The notes: generated by a model not told the origin, from the letters alone. 64,000 nucleotides of DNA from Myxococcales bacterium (GCA_016191785.1 JACPVJ010000016.1:208393-272392), one strand, 5' to 3'. Shown: positions 28,353 through 37,965, numbered from the stretch's first letter. A program made the numbers and translations.

Positions 28353-29591
28353 GTGTTGTCGAGCCGCCCGAAGACCCCGGGAATCGTCCTGTCCGGCGGG
28401 GGCATGCGCGGCGCGTACGAAGCGGGCGTGGTGGCGGGCGTGATGGAGGTCCTGCGCCGCAAGCCCGAGCAGCCCCCCCTCTTCCGGGTGATGAGCGGAA
28501 CCTCGGTCGGTGCGATCAACGCGGCGTTCCTGGCCGCCGCTGCCGACCGAGGCGATCACGCGGTGGAAGATCTGCTCGGCGTGTGGCGAAGTCTGCGCCT
28601 CGAGAGCCACGCCAAGCTGCGCTTGATGGGGCTGATGCGCTGGCCCCGGCGCGTGGCCGAGCTCTTCCGCTCGGGGCCGCAGAGCATCCCGCCCGGGACC
28701 AGCCTGCTCGACACGCGTGAGCTCGAGAAGCTGGTGGAGCGCTCGATCGACTTCGCCAAGCTGCGCGACAACGTGCGCGACGGGCGCGTCCATGCGCTGC
28801 TCATCGCGGCGCTGCACGTGGTGTCGGGCCGGACGACGGTCTTCGCGGAGGTCTCCCCCCATACCCAGTACGCGCCGACCACCTCGGGCACCCGCGTCGC
28901 ACGGGTCGAGCCCATCGGGATCGACCACGTCCTGGCCTCGGCGGCGATCCCGCTGCTCTTCCCCACCCGCCGGGTGGGCGAGCGGTTCTATTGCGACGGC
29001 GGGCTGCGCTTCAACACCCCGATCGCGCCGGCGATCCGCGCGGGGGCCGACCCGCTGCTCGTCATCTCGGTCAGCCATCGCGTGAGTGACGCCGAGGCCA
29101 AGGTCCGCGAGCGGGAGCACGGCGAGGTCGAAGGAATGGATCTTGGGCCGATGTTTCTGGTGGGCAAGCTCCTGAACGCGCTGCTCCTCGACCCGGTGAA
29201 GCACGACCTCACCGTGCTCGAGCGCCTCAACGGACTGGTCGAGGTGCTCGAGGGCACGCTGACGGAAGAGGAGTTTCAGCGCGTGCAAGACGTCCTGGTG
29301 AAGAGCCGGGGCGCGGGTTACCGCCGCCTGCAGACCCTGGTGTTCACGCCGTCCGAAGACATCGGGATCCTCGCGGGCGAGTACCTCCGCAGCATGCGTC
29401 GCAGCGCGGAGGTCAGCCCCGTGCTCGAGCGCTTCTTGGCCCGGGCGTCGATCGAGGGCATGAGCCAGGAAGCGGACTGGGCGAGCTACCTCTTGTTCGA
29501 CGGCGGCTTCGCCGAGCGCTTGATCGATCTCGGGCTCCGGGACGCCCGCGCTCGGGCCGACGAGATCCAGGCGACCTTCGCCGGCTGCTGA
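28353..29591 (+). CDS. Patatin-like phospholipase
   Basis: 412 residues from GTG. The oxyanion loop GGGMRGAYEAG, nucleophile elbow GTSVG (Ser51) and catalytic Asp215 in CDGGLRFNTP are all present. No signal peptide is visible. Such proteins hydrolyse acyl esters of phospholipids; in some predatory or pathogenic bacteria they are effectors. TTG 28356 is an alternative start. Its stop abuts the stop of the convergent DUF4846 gene with no gap. Confidence 0.92.
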   Translation: MLSSRPKTPGIVLSGGGMRGAYEAGVVAGVMEVLRRKPEQPPLFRVMSGTSVGAINAAFLAAAADRGDHAVEDLLGVWRSLRLESHAKLRLMGLMRWPRRVAELFRSGPQSIPPGTSLLDTRELEKLVERSIDFAKLRDNVRDGRVHALLIAALHVVSGRTTVFAEVSPHTQYAPTTSGTRVARVEPIGIDHVLASAAIPLLFPTRRVGERFYCDGGLRFNTPIAPAIRAGADPLLVISVSHRVSDAEAKVREREHGEVEGMDLGPMFLVGKLLNALLLDPVKHDLTVLERLNGLVEVLEGTLTEEEFQRVQDVLVKSRGAGYRRLQTLVFTPSEDIGILAGEYLRSMRRSAEVSPVLERFLARASIEGMSQEADWASYLLFDGGFAERLIDLGLRDARARADEIQATFAGC

Positions 29592-30578
29592 TCACTCCGT
29601 GGGCTTCGGCTTGCCCAGTCGTCGGAGCCCCTCCCAGGGGAACTCTTTGGTGTGGGGCGTGATGACGGGCTCGCCGGGCCGCAAGCTGAACCACGCCGTG
29701 GCCCTTCCGGCCTGCAACACGTGGACGCTCTGCGACGGGTTCAGCCCCTGGGCGAACAGGGCCACGATCTTGCCGTCCTCCTTCTTTGCCACGTCGAGGA
29801 CGACCAACGCGTGGCCCGGTGATCCGGTGTGCAAGAAGAAGTCGCCGGGCGCCAGGTCGGCTGGCTGCACCGGATCGGACTGCTGCGCCAGCGACGTGCT
29901 GTTCGCCCAGGTGAAGACGCCGTTCAAGTACTGGCGGAACTCGGCGTGGTCCAGCTCGGCGGGTCGACCCTTGGTCAGCCAGATCACGCTCGCGCCCTGG
30001 GTCTCGAGGCGCTCGCCCCGAGCCCAGCGCGACAGCGGCATGTCGAGGCCGGTGGCCGAGCGGTAGCTGATGTTCTTCTCCCCCTGAGCCCAGAGCCACT
30101 CGGCGTGGAGCCGGATGACCACGTCCGGGCTCTGCTGCAGATCGATCTTGCCGTAGTCGATGGCCACGACCGCGCCCAGGTACTGATCGTCTCCGGGGTG
30201 GACGATCGCGCCCTTCACGTTCTCGACCGGCGTCTTTGGCGCGGCCAGCGGCAGATGGCGCAGCCAGTGGCCGAAGGTGCCTGGCTCGACCTTCACGCGC
30301 TCGTAGCTGGGTGGGGTAGGGAAGCGCGCGAGCAGGGTGTCGACCGCGGCGGGGGCGCCCGCCGACTTGTCGTCCAGCCAGGTGTAGCGCCTCGGATCGG
30401 GGCCGGCCGGAGGCGGCGCCTCGGCCGGCGCAGCGCTGGCGCACGGCGTGGGCGCCGCGGGCACGGGTGCGGCCGACGGCTCGGCGCTCGCCGAGGCCGC
30501 CGGCTGCGGCCCCGACGGGGCAGACTTGCACGCCCACAGAAACAGCGCGCACCCCACCGCCGTCCAGCCTCGCCGCAT
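29592..30578 (-). CDS. DUF4846-family lipoprotein
   Basis: 328 residues. Lipoprotein signal (FLWAC, Cys17) and an Ala/Pro spacer to about residue 65. Residues 95-310 match DUF4846 proteins: FGHWLRHLPL, DVVIRLHAEWLW and the late GDFFLHTGSPGHALVVLDVA, where the His and neighbouring residues look like a hydrolase or NlpC-like site. The biochemical role of the family is unknown to me. Convergent with the patatin gene. Confidence 0.85.
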   Translation of the reverse strand: MRRGWTAVGCALFLWACKSAPSGPQPAASASAEPSAAPVPAAPTPCASAAPAEAPPPAGPDPRRYTWLDDKSAGAPAAVDTLLARFPTPPSYERVKVEPGTFGHWLRHLPLAAPKTPVENVKGAIVHPGDDQYLGAVVAIDYGKIDLQQSPDVVIRLHAEWLWAQGEKNISYRSATGLDMPLSRWARGERLETQGASVIWLTKGRPAELDHAEFRQYLNGVFTWANSTSLAQQSDPVQPADLAPGDFFLHTGSPGHALVVLDVAKKEDGKIVALFAQGLNPSQSVHVLQAGRATAWFSLRPGEPVITPHTKEFPWEGLRRLGKPKPTE

Positions 30579-30626
30579 GGGGGCGATCCTATCGGCAGTG
30601 AGCTCTTCGAGGCGAACTCCTGACGC

Positions 30627-32894
30627 TCACTGCGGAACGACCAGGGTACAAATCTCGTTCACGCACTTGAGCTTGGCGTCGCAGCAGTCCGCGCTGGTCG
30701 CGCACTTATCGAACTCCTTGCTGCACTGGTTCTGCTTCTTGCCGCAGGTCAAGGCGCCGGTCTGCGGATCTTGCTGGCAGTAGCCGCCGCAGCACTCGTC
30801 GCCGCTCGAGCAGGTCGAACCGTCGGCCTTGCAAGGGTCCATCACCCAGTAGCCACGAGCGTTGCCCGCGAGCAGCTCTTGCCCCGGCAGGTAGAACGCC
30901 GGGTGGCTGGGATCGGAGCCCGCCGGCGCGTTCAGGTCGATGGCCGCGACCCACAGCTTCTTGGTGGTCACGTTCGCGAACAAGTCGTGCTCGCGGGGGT
31001 CGCTGTACCAGGGATCGATGGTCGCGACGTTGCCGTACATGCGCCGACTGAGGAACACGACCCACGCGTAGCCGCCCGAGGCGACCGGACCGACCGTCGG
31101 CTCGTAGTTCAGCACCGTGTCGTCGGCGTGGTTTCCCGGGCCCGCCGGCAGGTAAGATACGCCACTGTCCTTGCCGTTGGCGCGGTCGAGCTTGGCGGCG
31201 GTTCCGGTGGCCACGTCCGTCCACCACAGCTCGCCCTGGGCGCCGTAGCGTGTCGCGAAGAACTCGCCCGACCCGTTCGCCTTCAGCTCGGTCTGGAAGA
31301 CCAGCGACTCGCCCGACGGCAAGAAGGAAGGCCAGCCCGGCCGTTGCGTGCCGGAGTAGACCAGCTTCGGGCTCGAGAACGCCTTGCTGGTCGGGTCGAA
31401 GCTCATGCTCACCAGCTTCTTCCCGTCACCTGCGCCGATCGTCGCGTCTCCCGGACCTCCGTGGAACATGAACGCGACGCGCTTCGAGTCGTGGGAGAAC
31501 GCCGGCATGCCCGCGTGGGTCACGAAGCTCGAGAGCCCCGTGGTGGCGATGGGGTTGCCGGTGGTCATGTCGTAGAGGGCGGTCGTGGCTCCGGCGTTGG
31601 CGCCGCCGGGGAGCGGCACGGCGTTGCCGAGGCCCAGCGAGCCGTCCGGGCTCATCCCGACCCAGCCGAGCTTGTTGTTGGTGCTCGCCGGGTACGCCGT
31701 CTCGGGGTAGCCCGCGGTGAGCGCGTAGCTCGAGCTGACGGAGTAGGCGTCGCCGTGCTGGGCGATCATCCGAGTGCCGTCGCTGGCCACGGTATGGCAG
31801 ACGCGACACGCCGCGTGCCCGCCGTTGCCACCGGCCACCAGCGTGGGGTCGGTCGCGCCCGGCTTGATCGCCAGCGTCGCGCCGCCGAACATGCCGTCGC
31901 CACCCTTGGCGCCGGCGTAGTTCTTGGCCAGCTTGGTGCCGTAGGACTGGTAGTACACCGTGCCTTTGAGGCGCCCCTTGGCGATGCTCCAGGTCTGGGT
32001 CATCGGGCCGTAGGCGACCCCACCCTTCGCGACCACCATGCTCAGGGTCAGCTTGCCGCCCGCCGCCGAGAGCGTGGCCGACTCCCACGTGGCTTGCGGG
32101 ATCGGGTGACGCACGAACGGCGCGCCCGCCGCCAGCGGTTTCGGGCGGCCGAAGAAGCCCTTGTAGTCGTAGTTCGGAGCGGTCAGTTGGATGTACACGC
32201 CGTCTGCCACCGCCATCGAGCCGGCCGCCCACTGCACCAGCGGCGACAAGAGACCGAGGGGCCACACCGTTTTGTCGTACGGGTAGAGGAGCTTCAGGCT
32301 CGCGTCGGCGGTGGGTGTCCCGAGCAAGAGCGCCTTCAGCGTCGAGTCGATCGCCCCGCCTTCGCCCTCGCCACCCACGCCACCCACGCCACCGCCGGTG
32401 GTGCCGCCGTCGGTTTGAATGCCGCCGTTCTGCTCGCACTCGAGCTTGACGGTGACCGTGGTGGTGACCTTCTGCGTGCCCACGGTCGCTTCCACCGTGA
32501 CCTGTCCACCGGCCTTGCCGGAGGCAGTGAACAAACCGTTCTTGTCGATCGTGCCGATCTCGGCCTTGTCGACCAACCACAAGGCGGCGGTCTTGGTGGC
32601 GCCGTCGTAAGCGTCGAGCTGCACCGTGGGCGGGGCGCCATCGCACTTGGCGATCAGCACCGGGTTGTCGGGTTTGATCGACGCCGAGCTCGAGGTGTCG
32701 GCGTTCACGTCGAGGGTCAGCCCGCCGCTGCCGCTCGACGCCCCGGTGCCGCTCGCGGCCCCGGTGCCGCTGGACGCCCCGGTGCCTGAACCGCCGTTGT
32801 CGGCGGTGCCGCCGTCATCGCTGCCGCACGCTCCGGCCACGGCGCTGGCGACGACCACCCCCCAGACCCATGAAACCCAACGCATGGCCCGCAT
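30627..32894 (-). CDS. Large lipoprotein with CxxCH motif and Cys-rich C-terminus
   Basis: 755 residues. Lipoprotein signal (AVAGAC), Gly/Ser/Thr linker, an Ig-like beta domain up to about residue 155, then a body with short beta repeats reminiscent of TolB/PD40 propellers (AFSHDSKRVAFMFHG, PDGSLGLG). A single c-type-haem-like CRVCHTVASDG lies near residue 365. The last 70 residues contain about twelve Cys in a toxin-like spacing (CSSGDECCGGYC, CATSADCC). ATG 32885 is a possible start as well. Surface exposure is likely; function unknown. Confidence 0.85.
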   Translation of the reverse strand: MRAMRWVSWVWGVVVASAVAGACGSDDGGTADNGGSGTGASSGTGAASGTGASSGSGGLTLDVNADTSSSASIKPDNPVLIAKCDGAPPTVQLDAYDGATKTAALWLVDKAEIGTIDKNGLFTASGKAGGQVTVEATVGTQKVTTTVTVKLECEQNGGIQTDGGTTGGGVGGVGGEGEGGAIDSTLKALLLGTPTADASLKLLYPYDKTVWPLGLLSPLVQWAAGSMAVADGVYIQLTAPNYDYKGFFGRPKPLAAGAPFVRHPIPQATWESATLSAAGGKLTLSMVVAKGGVAYGPMTQTWSIAKGRLKGTVYYQSYGTKLAKNYAGAKGGDGMFGGATLAIKPGATDPTLVAGGNGGHAACRVCHTVASDGTRMIAQHGDAYSVSSSYALTAGYPETAYPASTNNKLGWVGMSPDGSLGLGNAVPLPGGANAGATTALYDMTTGNPIATTGLSSFVTHAGMPAFSHDSKRVAFMFHGGPGDATIGAGDGKKLVSMSFDPTSKAFSSPKLVYSGTQRPGWPSFLPSGESLVFQTELKANGSGEFFATRYGAQGELWWTDVATGTAAKLDRANGKDSGVSYLPAGPGNHADDTVLNYEPTVGPVASGGYAWVVFLSRRMYGNVATIDPWYSDPREHDLFANVTTKKLWVAAIDLNAPAGSDPSHPAFYLPGQELLAGNARGYWVMDPCKADGSTCSSGDECCGGYCQQDPQTGALTCGKKQNQCSKEFDKCATSADCCDAKLKCVNEICTLVVPQ

Positions 32895-32930
32895 GACCCG
32901 GAGTGTAGCCGATTCGGTCGTTGCAAAAGG

Positions 32931-32942
32931 CGCAACGTTGCG
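32931..32942. repeat. 12-bp palindrome between divergent lipoprotein genes
   Basis: CGCAACGTTGCG is a perfect palindrome, and another GTTGC lies just upstream (32920-32924), giving three alternating half-sites in 23 bases. Its place between two divergent promoters would suit an operator. No known motif is recognised. Confidence 0.35.
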
Positions 32943-33002
32943 TTCCGATCATTCAAATGGCGCGAAGGCCGAGGTGGCCCACACTGGGCGGGTGGAGGAA
33001 CG

Positions 33003-33620
33003 ATGCTTCGACGCTTCTTGATCCCCGGCTTGGCACTGACGCTGCTCGCGTGCGGCGGCGAAACTTCGGATGACCTTGGCTCCCCTGGCGGTGGGGGCGA
33101 CGCGGCGACCGGCGGGGCCGCCGGCAGCGGCGCCTCCGGAGGAGACGGCGGCAGCGCCGCCCTCGGCGGAGGCGGCGGTAGCGCCGGCAGCGACGGGGGC
33201 TCGGGCGGAGGGGACTGTGTCCAGCAGGGCGACGGTTGGCCTGCGGGTACGGAGGCGAGCTGCGCGGACCTCGGGGTGCTCGCCGTGGACAGCCCGATCG
33301 TCAGTGACGCCGGCGGTGACGGCAGCGTCTCCCCCGGCGAGGGCTTCGAGCTGAAGGTCGTGTTACGCGAGGTCGCGGGGGTCGGCTTCGGCTGGTACCC
33401 GGGCGTGAAGTTCGAGTCGAGCCACGCGGGCGTGACCCTGGTCGAGAGCGATTGGTTCTACGGCATCTTCGGCTGCCAGAGCTACGACGTGGGCGCCCAA
33501 GGCAAGGTGGAACCGAGCGTGAAGCCCGGCACGGTCGTGACGCTCACGGCCCGCGCCGCCATGTTGAACGCCGAGTGCCCCGACGCGCCGGCGCTCGTGC
33601 TGAAGCTGACAGTGAAGTGA
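33003..33620 (+). CDS. Gly-rich linker lipoprotein
   Basis: 205 residues. GGAGG-like ribosome site seven bases before the ATG. Lipobox LLAC (Cys17), then about 55 residues of Gly/Ser/Ala, then a beta-rich domain of about 125 residues (GDGSVSPGEGFELKVVLRE, VGFGWYPGVKFES) that looks like an Ig-like or CARDB fold with three Cys. No catalytic motif. A surface-exposed binding module on a flexible stalk is the simplest reading. Confidence 0.8.
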   Translation: MLRRFLIPGLALTLLACGGETSDDLGSPGGGGDAATGGAAGSGASGGDGGSAALGGGGGSAGSDGGSGGGDCVQQGDGWPAGTEASCADLGVLAVDSPIVSDAGGDGSVSPGEGFELKVVLREVAGVGFGWYPGVKFESSHAGVTLVESDWFYGIFGCQSYDVGAQGKVEPSVKPGTVVTLTARAAMLNAECPDAPALVLKLTVK

Positions 33621-33677
33621 GCTCGTCCACAGTCGCCGTTGCGCTCGGACGGCCGCGCCCGCATGCTCGCGGTCGCC

Positions 33678-34655
33678 ATGGCCGATTGGAACGCCGTCCG
33701 CTTCGATCCGAACAAGAGCCGCGATCACGTCGAGAGCTTGTATCTCAAGCTGAACGAACCTGGCGGCAAGCGAGCCCTGTGGGTCAAGACCACCATCCTC
33801 TCGGGCGCCGGGCGCGCGGCGGTGGCCGAGGCCTGGGCCATCGCCTTCGATCGCGACGCGGGGCACACGGCGGCCAAGCAGGTCGTGCCCTTCGCCGACG
33901 CCAGCTTCTCGCGCGACGGTCTCGACGTGAAGGTCGCGGACGTGTCTCTCACCGCCGGTCGCACCCACGGCAAGCTCGCGATGGGCGATTCGCGGATCGA
34001 GTGGGAGCTCGAGTTCGACACCCGCGGCGATCCGCTCGTGCCGTATCCGTACCCGAAGATGTACGAGGGCGGTTTCCCCAGTCAGAAGACGGTGACGCGC
34101 TTTCCCGACACGCGCTTCTCGGGCAGCTACCGCGTGAACGGTCGCGAGGTCCGCGTGGACGGCTGGAAGGGCATGCAGAGCCACAACTGGGGCAAGCGGC
34201 ACACCGAGCTGTACGCCTGGGCGCACGTCAATCAGTGGGACGACTGCGACGACCTGGTGATCGAAGGGGCCACCGGGCGCCTGAAGCTGGGTCCCGTCCT
34301 CGCCCCGCCGCTGACGGTGCTCTGCGTGTGGCACGCCGGCAGCCGATATCACTTCAACGACGTGCGCACGCTGCTCCGGAACAAGGGCGTGATCACCCTG
34401 CGGTCGTGGCGCTTCGAGGCGGAAAACGCCCAGGCCCGCGTGCGCGGTGAGCTGGCCGCCGACACCGACGAGATGGTGGGCCTGCGCTACGAGAACCCGA
34501 ACGGCGAGATGACCTATTGTCTGAACTCGAAGGTCTCGTGGGCGCTGCTCGAGCTCGAGCCAAAGGACGGCCGGCGGGTGCGCGCGTCGAGCAACGCGGC
34601 AGCGCTCGAGATCGGGACCAAGGACCCGAAGCACGGAGTGCGGATGATGGCCTGA
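33678..34655 (+). CDS. Hypothetical protein, possibly CrtC/AttH (lipocalin-like) family
   Basis: 325 residues from ATG 33678; an in-frame ATG at 33663 is the other candidate. No signal peptide. The segments DHVESLYLKLN, MQSHNWGKRHTELYAWAHVNQWD and several beta strands recall the double lipocalin fold of hydroxyneurosporene synthase (CrtC) and AttH, which act on hydrophobic ligands such as carotenoids. No carotenoid gene lies nearby, so the assignment is tentative. Confidence 0.75.
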   Translation: MADWNAVRFDPNKSRDHVESLYLKLNEPGGKRALWVKTTILSGAGRAAVAEAWAIAFDRDAGHTAAKQVVPFADASFSRDGLDVKVADVSLTAGRTHGKLAMGDSRIEWELEFDTRGDPLVPYPYPKMYEGGFPSQKTVTRFPDTRFSGSYRVNGREVRVDGWKGMQSHNWGKRHTELYAWAHVNQWDDCDDLVIEGATGRLKLGPVLAPPLTVLCVWHAGSRYHFNDVRTLLRNKGVITLRSWRFEAENAQARVRGELAADTDEMVGLRYENPNGEMTYCLNSKVSWALLELEPKDGRRVRASSNAAALEIGTKDPKHGVRMMA

Positions 34656-34658
34656 CGG

Positions 34659-35936
34659 TCAGCGCTGGGCCACGTGCTGCACGGTGCGGTCCACCGCGCC
34701 CAGAAACGCCCGGATGGCTCGATCCAGCGCCGGCTCGGGGGAGTTCTCGATACGCGTGTGCGAGATGCCCGGTGACGACTGCGCGAACACCATCGCGGTC
34801 GGGACCACCCCCGCCATCTCGGAGGCGTCGTGCAAGGGCCCCGAGGGCAGCTCGGGAGCACTGCCCGCTGCGGCCTTCACCGACTGCTTCACGAAGCCGG
34901 TGAGCGTGGGGTCGAAGATGCGCGGCGTGATGGTGATGAGCGGGCTCATGCTCACGCTCACGCGGTACTTCCTCGCGGCGATGGCGGCGGCTCGTTTCGC
35001 GCCGGCCAGCATCTTGGCCAGAACCCGCGCGTCCAGCGCCCGCATGTCGATGCTGATCTCGGCGGCGCCCGGGACCGCGGTCACGAAGTTGGGCTCGACC
35101 TTGACCACGCCACAGGTGGCGACCACCCGGGTCCTCGGGGTCTTGCCGCTGAGCGCGACCCCCAGCTCTCGGCACGCAATCGCGAACGCGGCGGCCGCCA
35201 GGAAAGCGTCTTGGCGCAGGTGTAGCGGCGCGGCCCCCGAGTGCGCCGCCTGACCGCTGAAGCGCAGCTGATGGCGCTCGACCCCCATCGTGCCGAGCAC
35301 CACGCCCACGTCCTTCTTCATCGACTCGAGGACCGGGCCCTGCTCGATGTGGAGCTCCAGGTAGGCCGCGGCACGGAGCGCTAGAAACTCGCGGTGGGCC
35401 TTCTTCATCTGGTCGAGGCGGATGCCATTCTCGTTCAACGCATCGGGCAGCTTGACGCCGGCGCGGTCGGTCAAGTGCGAGAGCTCGGCCTTCGCGTTCA
35501 GCGTGCCTGCGCTGGCGGCGGAGCCCATCAGGCTGCGCCCGAAGCGCGCGCCCTCTTCGTCGGCCCAGTCGACCAGGTGCAGCGTGACCGGCGGTGGCTC
35601 CCCGAGGGCGGCGTAGCGGCGCATCACCTCGAGCCCGGCCATCACTCCGAGGCAGCCGTCGAGCCAGCCTCCGCCGGGAACAGAGTCGAGGTGGCTGCCG
35701 ACGATCACGCTCGTCTTCGTCTTGCCGGGCAGGGTGGCCCACAGGTTGCCGGCGCTGTCCCGGGTCACCTTCAGGCCGGCCTCTTTCTCGGCCTTCTTCA
35801 CGAACCAGTCGCGTGCCTTGCGCCAGGCGGGACCCCACGCCACGCGCTGGGCGCCCCGCGCGTCTTCGGTCAGCTTCCGGAGCTCGCGCAGATCGGAAAG
35901 GACGCGCTTCGACGAGGCAGGCGCTAGGAGGCTCAT
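34659..35936 (-). CDS. M20-family amidohydrolase (N-carbamoyl-amino-acid / allantoate type)
   Basis: 425 residues with the di-metal ligands of the M20 hydantoinase-associated subfamily: His and Asp in VGSHLDSVPGGG and GWLDGCLGV, Glu-Glu in WADEEGARFGRS, His in ELHIEQGPVLE, and a late His in GPLHDASEMA. Cytoplasmic, no signal. Members hydrolyse N-carbamoyl amino acids, allantoate or ureidoglycine. No hydantoinase or purine catabolic gene is adjacent to fix the substrate. Converges on the previous gene with three bases between. Confidence 0.92.
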   Translation of the reverse strand: MSLLAPASSKRVLSDLRELRKLTEDARGAQRVAWGPAWRKARDWFVKKAEKEAGLKVTRDSAGNLWATLPGKTKTSVIVGSHLDSVPGGGWLDGCLGVMAGLEVMRRYAALGEPPPVTLHLVDWADEEGARFGRSLMGSAASAGTLNAKAELSHLTDRAGVKLPDALNENGIRLDQMKKAHREFLALRAAAYLELHIEQGPVLESMKKDVGVVLGTMGVERHQLRFSGQAAHSGAAPLHLRQDAFLAAAAFAIACRELGVALSGKTPRTRVVATCGVVKVEPNFVTAVPGAAEISIDMRALDARVLAKMLAGAKRAAAIAARKYRVSVSMSPLITITPRIFDPTLTGFVKQSVKAAAGSAPELPSGPLHDASEMAGVVPTAMVFAQSSPGISHTRIENSPEPALDRAIRAFLGAVDRTVQHVAQR

Positions 35937-35978
35937 GGCGCCAGCAAACCGCGACTCGTGCCGCTCGGCAAGCGGGCT

Positions 35979-37961
35979 TCAGCCGCCGCAGACGCCGGCC
36001 TTGTTCGAGCAGCAGTCGCCGTAGGTGGCGCAGGTCGAGTCGCAATAGCAGGTCTTGCCCGTGCCGACGTCCTTGCTGCTGGTCGAGCTGCCGCACAGGG
36101 CGGCGGTGCACCCGGGGAACGCCGTGCCCCCACCGCTGCCGCCTGACGCCGCGCCGCCGCTGCCGCTCGACCCACCGCTGCCGCCCGACCCGCCACCCGC
36201 GCCGCCGTCGGGTGTGCCGCCGCAGGCCGTCTGGATGTCGGTGCAGCAGTCGCCGTACTTGGCGCAGCTCACGTCGCACCAGCAGCCGCTCGCGGCCTTC
36301 TTGCCGCAGTTGCCCACGCAGCTGGCGGGGCCGCCGGCCGGTCCACCGTCGGTCGATGTCCCGCCGTCGCTCGCGTTGCCGCCCGACCCTCCGGTGCCGC
36401 CCGCGCCGCCGGTCCCCGGGTTCACCACCGGCTTGGCGCAGGTCGACTTGTCGTTCGCGCACTTCGCCAGCATCTTCACCTTCGAGTACGCCAAGAACGG
36501 ATTGTCGTCGTCGCCACCCAGGTCGTCGGGGGTCTCGCCGGGGCCGTCGTTGCGCACCGCCATCCACAGGAAGTCGGGGTGGAGCTTCTTGTTGTCCTCG
36601 CCCCACGTGGTCGAGGGGTCCGTGATCCACTCGCCGCCCAGGATGGTGCCGGCCTCGTTCAGCTCGAGCACGTAGTTGAGCTCGGTCTGGTGCGGAGACG
36701 TGCCGCGCAGGTAGGCGTTCTTGAGCATCTCGCCGTCGCCGACGCCGTCCGACACCATCCAGTACTCGAGCTTGACGCGCACGAACTTGGTGGCTTCGGG
36801 GTTCCAGGCGTACTCGCGGGCCGACGCCGCCACGAGCTTGGCCGCGTCTTCCTTGCTGACCTCTTGTTGCTCGCGCAGCTCGTACTTCACGAGCGGGAAG
36901 TTCCAGACCTCCCAGTCCCAGTTGTGATCGATCACGAACGCGGGTTTTCCGGGACGGTTGTCGTTCAGGTAGGTCGCCCCGCGAGAGAGCAGCCCGGTGA
37001 CGGCAATGTGGAACGCGCCAGGGTTCAGGTCGCGGCACTCGCTCTGCTTCGGGCGACCGTGCTCGTCACGCTCGATCTTGTCGGGGTCCACGTTGCAGCG
37101 GCGGCCTGCGAAGGTCGCCTTGTCGCTGAAGTAGACCTCGGTGAACAGCGCCTCGATGTCGCCCATGCGGAACAAAGTGCACTCTGCCTCGCCTGCGTCG
37201 CACTCGACGATCTTGCCGTTCGGATCGAGCTTGACGCGGATGTCGCGGGCGGGTGCCGGCTCGGGCTCGAGCGTCGCGTACGACGACCAACCGTTGCAGT
37301 GCCCCCACCAGGTATCGGGATGGGCGAACGTCTGGTACAGGCCGTGGTTCTCCAGCTCCCACTTGGTGGCCGGCCCTGCCACCGTGACCGCCGCGTGCAT
37401 GTGCTTCGCCCCGCGACTGCTCTCGGGCTTGTTCAGCTCGCGCGCGTCCCAGTGTTCCACCGCAGTGACCTGCTTCTGCTGCCCGGGGTGGAACAGCACG
37501 TCGTACTTCTCGACCGGGGAGAGGTTCTCCCGGTCCGACAGCTTGCTGCGATCTTGCTCACCGCCGGTCCAACGCTTCGCGATGCCGTCGTTCGATTGCG
37601 CCCACCAGCTCGAGGGGAAGACCTTGAAGTCCGTCTCGCCCTTGGTCAGGCCGGGATCGTACTTCTGGTATTCCGCTTCCCCCAGCTTGGGGTGCAGGCG
37701 GCTCGGCCGATTGGCGTCGTCGATCTTGTCCGCCTTCTCGCGGTCGACCGGCACGATCACCTCGTGCGCGCCGCCAGTGAGGCTTCGGGTCGAGACCGCG
37801 TCTGAGCCGAGCACGTATTTGTAGACGCCGAGCTCCTGCGGCAGCGTACCGGTGCCGGGCTCGCTCGGCTCGCTCGCCGAGCCGCCCGCTGCGGAACAAC
37901 CGACCGCGGCCAGTACCACCAGCGACCAGGAAGATTTCGGAAGCAGGCTGCGAAGCTTCAT
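35979..37961 (-). CDS. Elicitor-type transglutaminase lipoprotein with two somatomedin-B-like modules
   Basis: 660 residues. Lipobox AAVGC (Cys22). Residues 110-500 match the transglutaminase-elicitor family known from Phytophthora GP42: catalytic Cys222 in WWGHCNGWSS, His318 in NPGAFHIAV, and DHNWDWEVWNFP at 346-356. Two Cys-rich repeats follow, at about 548-580 and 618-658, each with CxCDxxCxxYGDCC, the somatomedin-B pattern, set in GGSGG linkers. It likely crosslinks or deamidates proteins at the cell surface, with the repeats as binding modules. A palindrome sits just before the ATG. Confidence 0.92.
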   Translation of the reverse strand: MKLRSLLPKSSWSLVVLAAVGCSAAGGSASEPSEPGTGTLPQELGVYKYVLGSDAVSTRSLTGGAHEVIVPVDREKADKIDDANRPSRLHPKLGEAEYQKYDPGLTKGETDFKVFPSSWWAQSNDGIAKRWTGGEQDRSKLSDRENLSPVEKYDVLFHPGQQKQVTAVEHWDARELNKPESSRGAKHMHAAVTVAGPATKWELENHGLYQTFAHPDTWWGHCNGWSSYATLEPEPAPARDIRVKLDPNGKIVECDAGEAECTLFRMGDIEALFTEVYFSDKATFAGRRCNVDPDKIERDEHGRPKQSECRDLNPGAFHIAVTGLLSRGATYLNDNRPGKPAFVIDHNWDWEVWNFPLVKYELREQQEVSKEDAAKLVAASAREYAWNPEATKFVRVKLEYWMVSDGVGDGEMLKNAYLRGTSPHQTELNYVLELNEAGTILGGEWITDPSTTWGEDNKKLHPDFLWMAVRNDGPGETPDDLGGDDDNPFLAYSKVKMLAKCANDKSTCAKPVVNPGTGGAGGTGGSGGNASDGGTSTDGGPAGGPASCVGNCGKKAASGCWCDVSCAKYGDCCTDIQTACGGTPDGGAGGGSGGSGGSSGSGGAASGGSGGGTAFPGCTAALCGSSTSSKDVGTGKTCYCDSTCATYGDCCSNKAGVCGG

Positions 37962-37965
37962 GTAC

